From Bacteroidales bacterium (GTDB lineage Bacteria; Bacteroidota; Bacteroidia; Bacteroidales; UBA10428): 12,344 nucleotides of DNA. Where the stretch lies: positions 1 through 12,344 of the forward strand of contig DAOUOU010000071.1 in NCBI GenBank assembly GCA_030626465.1, given 5' to 3'. The notes under the pieces were generated by a model that worked only from the letters and a program-made list of their open reading frames with translations, was not told where the DNA came from and ran no database searches. Shown piece after piece: positions 1-6,192 of this stretch (positions within the stretch are counted from its first letter, which is position 1; each line of letters begins with the position of its first letter). Both the position numbers and the translations under genes were made by a program.

Positions 1-3000
1 ATTGTAATACACCTTATTCTTTTCTGTTTTCTTGCTCTTTCCTGCAACAGGTTGGATGATTCTGTACGGCAGGATCTATTATTGAATTCGGATTGGCTTA
101 CAGTTGCTGATGATTCAAACCAACATGCGTTTGAAGGATTTGAACAACCGGACTATGATGATGCACATTGGAACAGTATTACGGTACCTCATAATTGGGA
201 TAAGTACGAAGGGTATAGACGTTTAATACACGGGAACAGACATGGATATGCCTGGTATAGAAAGTATTTCACGCTGGAATCTTTTGATAAGGGGAAATGC
301 TATTTCTTATGGTTTGAAGGGGTGGGCTCATATGCCACAGTATGGGTAAATGGCAGGAAGGTTGGTACTCATGCCGGAGGCAGGACATCTTTCACCATTG
401 ATGTTACGAACATCATCAGATCAGATCGCCCAAATTTGCTTGCCGTAAGAGCCGATCATCCATCTGGTATTAGAGATTTGCCGTGGGTATGTGGAGGTTG
501 TTCCGATGAATGGGGATTTTCAGAGGGTTCACAGCCTATGGGTATTTTCAGGCCTGTGCATCTGATTGTTACGGATAAAATCCGTATTGAACCATTCGGC
601 GTTCATATATGGAATGATACTACTGTCTCCAACCAAGTAGCACAGATAAGCATTCGTACCGAAATAAAGAATTATAGCAAACGAAGCAAATCAATTTTTA
701 TTGTTAGCAGTCTTTATAACAGGAAGAGGAAAAAAGTAGCTGAAACCATCACAGAGACTGAGATTCATCCGGGTGAAACGGCTATAATCAGTGAAGAATC
801 CATGGAGATTAAGGATCCCATTCTTTGGTCGATCGAAGATCCTTACTTGTATACCCTTCATTCTAAAATTCTGGAAAAGGGCAGGTTAATCGATGAGAAA
901 AAAACGAAATGTGGAATACGCTCGATCAGCTGGCCTGTTTACCGGAATGATACTTCGAACCAGTTCTTACTAAACGGGGAACCGGTTTTTATTAATGGTA
1001 TAGGTGAATATGAACACATGTTTGGTAACAGCCATGCATTTAGCGACAAGCAGATACATACACGTGTTATGCAGGTACGCGCAGCTGGTTTTAATGCCTT
1101 CCGTGATGCTCATCAACCTCACAGCCTTCGCTATAAAGAACTTCTGGATTCTCTGGGAATTCTCTGGTGGCCGCAGATGTCGGCACATATCTGGTTTGAT
1201 AATCCTGAATTCCGGGAAAATTTTAAGCAATTGCTTCACGATTGGGTCAAAGAAAGGAGGAACAGTCCTTCGGTGATCATGTGGGGTTTACAGAACGAGA
1301 GTACATTGCCAACCGATTTTGCTCAAGAATGTGTGGAGATCATTCGTGAGCTTGATCCCACAACATCATCACAGCGCCTTGTTACCACATGTAATGGAGG
1401 CACAGGAACTGACTGGAACGTTATTCAAAACTGGTCAGGAACCTATGGAGGTGATCCGGAGAATTATGCCGAAGAGATTTCATACCAGTTGCTTAATGGA
1501 GAGTATGGTGCCTGGAGAAGCATCGACCTGCATAGCGAAGGACCTTTTGTTCAGCAAGGCATCCTAAGTGAGAACCGTATGACACAATTGATGGAAATGA
1601 AAGTACGTCAGGCAGAATCGGTAAAAGATAAGTGCTGTGGTCAGTTCACCTGGTTGCTTTGCTCTCATGATAATCCGGGCCGTATACAAAGCGGGGAAGG
1701 ATTGCGTGATATGGACCGCATAGGTCCGGTGAACTACAAAGGACTGTTCACTTCCTGGGGTGAGCCGCTGGATATCTTTTATATGTATCGGGCAAATTAT
1801 ACCCCAAAAGAATCGGAGCCCATGGTATACATTGTATCGCATACCTGGCCAAACAGATGGTGGCAGACTGGCATAAAAAACAACATTGTTGTATACTCAA
1901 ATTGTGATGAGGTTGAACTATTCAATGATCTTAACTCTGTATCGTTGGGAAAGAGAAAGGACATGGGCACTGGAGTACCTTTTGTGTGGGAGAAAGCTGA
2001 AATAAAATACAACCTGCTTTATGCCAGGGGGTATATCAAAGGGAAACCAGTTGCCGAAGATTGTATTGTTCTTAACCATCTTCCGGTTGCACCGCACTTT
2101 TCGGAATTGACTACTAATTCCAGATCACTTACCAAAGAGAAAAGCAACTACAAGTACCTCTACAGACTGAATTGCGGAGGAAATAACTATACCGATGAAA
2201 ATGGAAATCTGTGGATAGCTGACAGGCATCAAATATCCGGTAACAACTGGGGAAGTAAATCCTGGACCGGCAATTTTGAAGGACTTCCCGCCTTTTATGG
2301 AAGCCAGAGAAGAACTTTTGATCCGATAGGTAGTACGAGAGACTGGAAGTTGTTTCAGACCTTCCGTTTTGGCCGGGAACAGCTATCCTTTTATTTCCCG
2401 GTCCCCGACGGGGAGTATCTGGTAGAATTGTATTTTATTGAACCGTGGTATGGAACGGGTGGTGGCATGGATTGCAGAGGGTGGCGACTTTTTAATGTGG
2501 CTGTAAATGATGAAGTTATCATCAAAGATTTTGATATATGGAGTGAAGCGGGACACGATGAGGCATTGAAAAAAGAGTTTATAGCTCATGCCAGAGGTGG
2601 TAATTTGTCCGTTCACTTTCCGGGTACTGCCTCAGGACAGGCGATTATTTCTGCCATTGCTATTGCCAGTCTGGATAATACTCTGGAACCTGCACCTCCC
2701 TCAACATTGAATATAAAAGATTTCACTGTATGTGATACAGGAGGCAAAGAAAAGTGGTCGGTTGAATCGTGGCTGGATATCGGCAATAAGCAGTATAGTA
2801 ACAGTGAAGCACGATTTAAAGATATTCCTTCCGTACTCTATGGGGCTGACTGGATTAAAACACCTGTTCATACAAACAGGTCTGATGAATACCTGGCGTC
2901 CTTTGTTATCCGTGAAAACGCGGATGTCTTTATTGCCATCAGCCGATCGATAAATGAAATCCCGGTGTGGTTAACAGATTTTACCAGATCCTCTTTGACA

Positions 3001-3555
3001 CTTGAAACAGATAATGAAGCAAATTCTGTCTTTGATCTGTACAATAAACGTTTAGCGCGAAATGACACTGTTTTATTGGGAAGCATCAACAGCAAAGAAA
3101 AAATTGCGCCTATGTATTCTGTATTTATAGTGCCGGCTTCATCGCTTGAAGCACCTGTTGACCAGAGACAAACAGTGATTTACGAGGCTGAGGATGCTGT
3201 GTTTAAAGGTTGTGTTTTCAGGAAAGAGGTAAAAAATGATCGCGGATATTTAGAAATAATAAGCACAGCGAAAAGTAGTATCGAATGGAAATTCTCAGTT
3301 GGTCTTGCCAGTAAATATGCCATAGGATTTAAATACAGGAATTCAACAACTAAAGCCATTCCTGTTGAAGTCCGGATACTCACAACAGATAATATTATTA
3401 TGCATGAGATAGTCCTGTCATTTGAACCAACAGGCGAAAAATGGAAAACACTTACAACCAATACGGGAACCACCATTAATGCAGGAACCTATGCCTTACA
3501 GTTGACCACCAGGGAATATGGAGGACTATGCATTGATGCGCTTTCTATACAATAA
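1..3555 (+). CDS. GH2 glycoside hydrolase lipoprotein with malectin and C-terminal CBM-like modules (5' end outside window)
   Basis: Likely an exo-acting glycosidase on beta-linked glycans in the periplasm or on the outer membrane. The frame is open from base 1. Before the first usable-looking start (TTG at 52) it encodes a hydrophobic stretch ending L-A-L-S-C (Cys at 43-45), a lipoprotein signal, so the true start lies upstream. Numbering from the TTG: sugar-binding jelly roll about 10-175, Ig-like domain about 178-292, TIM barrel about 300-585 with acid/base Glu416 in GLQNES and nucleophile Glu484 in NGEYGA. A DUF4982-like beta domain (about 590-675), a malectin-like domain (about 702-875, starting YRLNCGG), a beta-rich module (about 885-1030) and a terminal CBM6/35-like domain starting YEAED (about 1043-1167) follow. 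At about 1184 residues it is much longer than a simple GH2. The usual RTSHNP motif reads RDAHQPHS, so this is a divergent branch. GH2 membership is well supported; substrate is unknown. Confidence 0.9.
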   Translation: MVIHLILFCFLALSCNRLDDSVRQDLLLNSDWLTVADDSNQHAFEGFEQPDYDDAHWNSITVPHNWDKYEGYRRLIHGNRHGYAWYRKYFTLESFDKGKCYFLWFEGVGSYATVWVNGRKVGTHAGGRTSFTIDVTNIIRSDRPNLLAVRADHPSGIRDLPWVCGGCSDEWGFSEGSQPMGIFRPVHLIVTDKIRIEPFGVHIWNDTTVSNQVAQISIRTEIKNYSKRSKSIFIVSSLYNRKRKKVAETITETEIHPGETAIISEESMEIKDPILWSIEDPYLYTLHSKILEKGRLIDEKKTKCGIRSISWPVYRNDTSNQFLLNGEPVFINGIGEYEHMFGNSHAFSDKQIHTRVMQVRAAGFNAFRDAHQPHSLRYKELLDSLGILWWPQMSAHIWFDNPEFRENFKQLLHDWVKERRNSPSVIMWGLQNESTLPTDFAQECVEIIRELDPTTSSQRLVTTCNGGTGTDWNVIQNWSGTYGGDPENYAEEISYQLLNGEYGAWRSIDLHSEGPFVQQGILSENRMTQLMEMKVRQAESVKDKCCGQFTWLLCSHDNPGRIQSGEGLRDMDRIGPVNYKGLFTSWGEPLDIFYMYRANYTPKESEPMVYIVSHTWPNRWWQTGIKNNIVVYSNCDEVELFNDLNSVSLGKRKDMGTGVPFVWEKAEIKYNLLYARGYIKGKPVAEDCIVLNHLPVAPHFSELTTNSRSLTKEKSNYKYLYRLNCGGNNYTDENGNLWIADRHQISGNNWGSKSWTGNFEGLPAFYGSQRRTFDPIGSTRDWKLFQTFRFGREQLSFYFPVPDGEYLVELYFIEPWYGTGGGMDCRGWRLFNVAVNDEVIIKDFDIWSEAGHDEALKKEFIAHARGGNLSVHFPGTASGQAIISAIAIASLDNTLEPAPPSTLNIKDFTVCDTGGKEKWSVESWLDIGNKQYSNSEARFKDIPSVLYGADWIKTPVHTNRSDEYLASFVIRENADVFIAISRSINEIPVWLTDFTRSSLTLETDNEANSVFDLYNKRLARNDTVLLGSINSKEKIAPMYSVFIVPASSLEAPVDQRQTVIYEAEDAVFKGCVFRKEVKNDRGYLEIISTAKSSIEWKFSVGLASKYAIGFKYRNSTTKAIPVEVRILTTDNIIMHEIVLSFEPTGEKWKTLTTNTGTTINAGTYALQLTTREYGGLCIDALSIQ

Positions 3556-3563
3556 AAAGTTGA

Positions 3564-4565
3564 TTAACTTCCAATGATTTTGAGATTTTCCTTTAGAAAT
3601 GTTTCAGGCGTTATTGGAATTACCCCAACCTTTTCACATACCAGTCCGCCGGCCAGGTTTGCCAATGCTGCCGTCTGAAAAGCGTTCAGTCCACTGGCTG
3701 TGCCCAATGCAGTTACACCTATGACAGTATCTCCTGCACCCGATACATCTGCAATATCGCGCTCTTCGGCAGGTATGATTCTGTATTTTGAGCCATCGCT
3801 TACAAATACACCTTTCTCAGACAGGGTAACCATTACATTGGCAATATGATTGTTACGGTGCAATTGCTGTACTGCTTTGAAAATACCCTCCGGATCTGTT
3901 TTGCTCAACACTACATTCAATCCCTCAGTAAGTTCCTTAAAATTAGGCTTAAAAAAAGTTACATGCCTGTAAGAAAGAAAGCTTCTTCTTTTCGGATCGA
4001 CCAGGGTAGGAATTCCTTTTTTGTTAGCGATCTGAACGACACTTTCAATAATACCGGGTGTAATAACTCCCTTGTCGTAATCCTGAAAGATCAAAGCATC
4101 GATTGCCTGTGTATTCATAATATGAATAATCTTTTCCAGAAGCTGAGATTCAAGTTCCTTATCGAGAAAGGAAGTGATCTCATCGTCAACTCTCAAAAGA
4201 TGCTGATGATTGCCTATTACCCGGGTTTTTGCTGTGGTTTTCCGGCTTTTTGATACAATAATTCCCTCATCTGTCATAGCACGTTTCTGCAGTAACTTTT
4301 TATAAATTATTCCTGCTTCATCGCTTCCAATAACAGAACACATTACCGGTTTCGCTCCCAGTGATTTGATATTGATTGCCACGTTTGCAGCTCCGCCCAT
4401 ACGATACTCACGATCGGTGCAGGATACGATAGGAACAGGGGCTTCGGGCGATATACGACTTACACTTCCCCATAAGTATTCATCCACCATCACATCACCT
4501 ATTATAAGGATATTCTTCTTTAAGAATGAATGCAGAATATCCTGAAGGTTTGATTTTGCTGACAT
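3564..4565 (-). CDS. rfaE1: D-glycero-beta-D-manno-heptose-7-phosphate kinase (stand-alone RfaE1/HldA type)
   Basis: A 333-residue cytoplasmic PfkB/ribokinase-family kinase. Enzymes of this type phosphorylate heptose 7-phosphate at C1 on the way to ADP-heptose for the LPS core. The N-terminal part has GDVMVDEY (23-30) and RISPEAPVPI (37-46), the latter typical of RfaE-type kinases. The glycine-rich GGAANVA (57-63) binds sugar, TRVIGNHQHLLRVDDE (114-129) also fits this subgroup, and DVSGAGDT (273-280) carries the anion hole and catalytic Asp279. The end reads KVGVIPITPE, also as in HldE domain I. The length matches the kinase domain alone; there is no nucleotidyltransferase domain, so the second activity should be encoded elsewhere. 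The ATG is preceded closely by a -7-like element, supporting this start. The gene converges on the GH2 gene with an 8-base gap. Another PfkB sugar kinase is the main alternative, but the RfaE motifs argue against it. Confidence 0.88.
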   Translation of the reverse strand: MSAKSNLQDILHSFLKKNILIIGDVMVDEYLWGSVSRISPEAPVPIVSCTDREYRMGGAANVAINIKSLGAKPVMCSVIGSDEAGIIYKKLLQKRAMTDEGIIVSKSRKTTAKTRVIGNHQHLLRVDDEITSFLDKELESQLLEKIIHIMNTQAIDALIFQDYDKGVITPGIIESVVQIANKKGIPTLVDPKRRSFLSYRHVTFFKPNFKELTEGLNVVLSKTDPEGIFKAVQQLHRNNHIANVMVTLSEKGVFVSDGSKYRIIPAEERDIADVSGAGDTVIGVTALGTASGLNAFQTAALANLAGGLVCEKVGVIPITPETFLKENLKIIGS

Positions 4566-4584
4566 CTGATTTGTTTTGCTTCGA

Positions 4585-4592
4585 CAAATATA
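4585..4592 (-). promoter_or_regulatory. Putative Bacteroidota -7 promoter element for the heptose kinase gene
   Basis: On the minus strand these bases read TATATTTG, an exact match to the TAnnTTTG -7 consensus of Bacteroidota housekeeping promoters. It ends 19 bases before the ATG, which would give a short leader of about a dozen bases. No convincing -33 TTG-type element is seen at the expected distance, so the call rests on one motif and its position. Confidence 0.45.
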
Positions 4593-4658
4593 GTCTTTTC
4601 GGTGTTTTTATACAGCTCTACTTGTATGGCTATATGAACATCTAAGCATTAACGGATC

Positions 4659-4683
4659 AAAAAAAGAGGTACTGTTGTACCTC
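4659..4683 (-). terminator. Intrinsic terminator for the Lys-rich gene
   Basis: A perfect 7-bp stem, GAGGTAC at 4666-4672 and GTACCTC at 4677-4683, closes a four-base loop. Read on the minus strand it is followed directly by seven T residues (4665-4659). This is the layout of a rho-independent terminator, about 95 bases past the stop codon of the Lys-rich gene and upstream of the kinase gene, so the two minus-strand genes are probably transcribed separately. A flanking GGATC (4654-4658) and GATCC (4693-4697) could pair outside the core hairpin. Confidence 0.72.
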
Positions 4684-4776
4684 CTAAATAAAGATCCTTT
4701 CAATAAGGCTTTGTATACAACTAACAGAGAAGGATTCTAAAGTTATTTTTAATGAATAGAAAAAGCCTGATTGTTT

Positions 4777-5529
4777 TTATTTTAACTTCTTCCTTATCTT
4801 TTTAGCTTTTCGTTTATTGACTTTAAGGTTTTTAACTGCTTTGGATAATTTTCCCTTTATGCCTTTTACCTTCTTTTTGCCACCCTTTTTCTTTTTTGTC
4901 TTTTTGATCTTTTTTTCCAGTACGTCAACCTTATTTTGAGATTTTTTGACTTTTTTCTTAATGGAACTAATTATTCTTTTCTTTTTAGCCATTGTCTTAA
5001 CAGATTTTTTTGCTTTTTGCTTATTCTTTGGGGCAGGTTTCTTCTTTGTATCTTTTTTTGGAGTAATACTTGAAGTATCTTGAGAAGAGGCAACAACTTT
5101 CGTTTCTGGAGTCTTTTCTTTCTCTTTTTCAGAAGTTGAAGAGATTGTGGATTTAGAAGGGGAAGGAGCAACAGTCTTCCTTACCGGAGCCTTATCAGGT
5201 TTAACTTTAACACTGCTTGTTCTCCTTGCTGTCCTTCTGGTAGTTGAAGTTTTTCCTGCGGGTGTTCCTGATCGTGTGGTAGATTTGCTTCCGGTTGATC
5301 TTGGTATTACTTTTCTTGTAGTCTGCTTGGAGCTGGAAGAAGTACTTTTACCTCTTCTTTGTGTCGTTCTTTTTCTTCGCGTTGTTGTTCTTCTTTGTGT
5401 TGAACCTGGAGCTTTGGAGGCTGGTTTTGAAGCTGAGGGTTTTTTCGGCGTATTCTTTGAAATTTCTGTGTTACCTTCTTCTTTAGTTTTAGGAGTTTCG
5501 CCAGTTTTGTCGTTTAGGGGAACTGTCAT
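4777..5529 (-). CDS. Lys/Arg/Ser/Thr-rich low-complexity protein, histone H1-like (function unknown)
   Basis: A 250-residue protein with no signal peptide or membrane segment. Its first 30 residues are mixed-charge (MTVPLNDKTGETPKTKEEGN). Residues about 44-110 are dominated by Thr, Ser and Arg (RRTTTRRKR, TTRRTARRT). A Ser/Glu/Lys stretch follows (about 122-160). The last 70 residues (181-250) hold 33 Lys and 3 Arg with only two acidic residues, and hydrophobics spaced so that basic helices or a coiled coil are possible (VDVLEKKIKK, KLSKAVKNLK). Composition resembles bacterial histone H1-like or nucleic-acid-binding tails, which suggests DNA or RNA binding in the cytoplasm, but this rests on composition alone. 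It has its own terminator downstream and ATG start at 5529. Reading frame bias and length support translation on this strand; the opposite-strand reading is a Leu/Val-rich shadow. A composition artefact is possible but unlikely at this length. Confidence 0.75.
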   Translation of the reverse strand: MTVPLNDKTGETPKTKEEGNTEISKNTPKKPSASKPASKAPGSTQRRTTTRRKRTTQRRGKSTSSSSKQTTRKVIPRSTGSKSTTRSGTPAGKTSTTRRTARRTSSVKVKPDKAPVRKTVAPSPSKSTISSTSEKEKEKTPETKVVASSQDTSSITPKKDTKKKPAPKNKQKAKKSVKTMAKKKRIISSIKKKVKKSQNKVDVLEKKIKKTKKKKGGKKKVKGIKGKLSKAVKNLKVNKRKAKKIRKKLK

Positions 5530-5709
5530 GTTCTTAATGAATTATTAGTACAAGGTTTATATAAAATTAAAACTAAAATTTTACAACTGCCCAATTTTTT
5601 ATCTTAAAAGAGGCTTAAGTTATATTCTCACTGATAAAGTTATCGAATCAAAATACTTTGCTGTCACTTGAGGAATAGGCATTTCATCAATCTAAATTCG
5701 CTAGTTTCA

Positions 5710-6076
5710 TTATTCTAACACCATAAAAACATCATTTCCTTCTCCACTATCTCCGGCCCCATACTGCTCAATAAAACCAGGTTTATAATAGTCTTCAAGT
5801 ATAAGTGAAGCGTTTTTAAAGCCGGCCTTTTCATAGGATTTAATTGCCCGGATGTTGTTTTTTGCCGGACGGATGATAATTTTGTTGTATCCATCCTCAA
5901 ATACTTTTTCTGCAAGAAACGATATAGCTTGTGACCCGTAGCTTTTACCTGTATATTTCAATTGAAATACCCTGTTGCCGGTTTAAATATACTGAGAAGT
6001 CAGAAAAAAACAACCATCTGTAGACTATTTCATAATCGTTGATTTCAGCATATCTTAAGGAAATTCGATCTGGCAT
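5710..6076 (-). pseudogene. Broken GNAT acetyltransferase with internal deletion and frameshift
   Basis: Two parts of one GNAT N-acetyltransferase lie in different frames. From ATG at 6076 the minus strand encodes MPDRISLRYAEINDYEIVYR followed by WLFFSDFSVYLNRQQGIS, a typical N-terminus of the RimJ/aminoglycoside 6'-acetyltransferase-like group. That frame stops at 5947-5945. In another frame, open from 5982 to a stop at 5712-5710, LKYTGKSYGSQAISFLAEKV and KNNIRAIKSYEKAGF give the acetyl-CoA-binding loop and the C-terminal motif. Intact relatives are about 165-175 residues. Here about 38 N-terminal and 80 C-terminal codons remain, so roughly 50-70 codons are missing at a junction near 5960-5980. 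The usual GxG of the CoA loop reads G-K-S. No ATG opens the downstream part, only a TTG at 5961. I infer a non-functional relic; a sequencing error cannot explain the missing middle. Confidence 0.78.
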
Positions 6077-6111
6077 GTTATTAAGTTTGTTTTGAATAGG
6101 ATTAAGAGAAT

Positions 6112-6138
6112 AACAATTTACCCCTAATTGTTTAACAA
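6112..6138. promoter_or_regulatory. Inverted repeat upstream of the second GH2 gene, candidate operator
   Basis: AACAATT (6112-6118) and AATTGTT (6126-6132) form a perfect 7-bp inverted repeat with a 7-base spacer. The right arm overlaps a second small dyad, TTGTTTAACAA (6128-6138). The site ends about 30 bases before the putative -7 element, where an activator would be expected to bind. AT-rich dyads arise by chance, and no regulator gene lies next to it, so this is only a candidate. Confidence 0.3.
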
Positions 6139-6167
6139 AGAATTAATAGAAATTACTAAGGAACGAA

Positions 6168-6175
6168 TAAATTTG
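6168..6175 (+). promoter_or_regulatory. Putative -7 promoter element for the second GH2 gene
   Basis: TAAATTTG matches the Bacteroidota TAnnTTTG -7 consensus and ends 17 bases before the first ATG. The implied leader is short, about 11-17 bases depending on which ATG is used. A TTG-type -33 element is not evident at the usual spacing. Confidence 0.5.
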
Positions 6176-6192
6176 AATATAAATACAATCAA

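Noticed and set aside
3557..3570. AAGTT/AACTT hairpin between converging genes as a terminator
   Set aside because: Only five A/T-rich pairs and no T run on either side.
3846..4253. A 135-codon plus-strand frame inside the kinase gene
   Set aside because: The opposite strand encodes a complete kinase with conserved motifs throughout; the plus-strand product resembles nothing.
5147..5548. A 133-codon plus-strand frame, Leu/Val-rich, opposite the Lys-rich gene
   Set aside because: It is the complement of Lys/Arg/Ser codons, which naturally gives hydrophobic residues; the minus-strand frame is longer and has a terminator and a normal ATG.
5562..5583. TAAAATT/AATTTTA inverted repeat upstream of the Lys-rich gene
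   Set aside because: Made only of A and T in an AT-rich leader, so expected by chance.
5530..5709. Possible small gene between the Lys-rich gene and the GNAT relic
   Set aside because: I saw no open frame with a plausible start or recognisable product, and no RNA-like structure.
5710..5961. A short intact acetyltransferase of 83 residues
   Set aside because: It has no ATG, lacks the N-terminal half of the GNAT fold, and the missing N-terminus is found just upstream in another frame.
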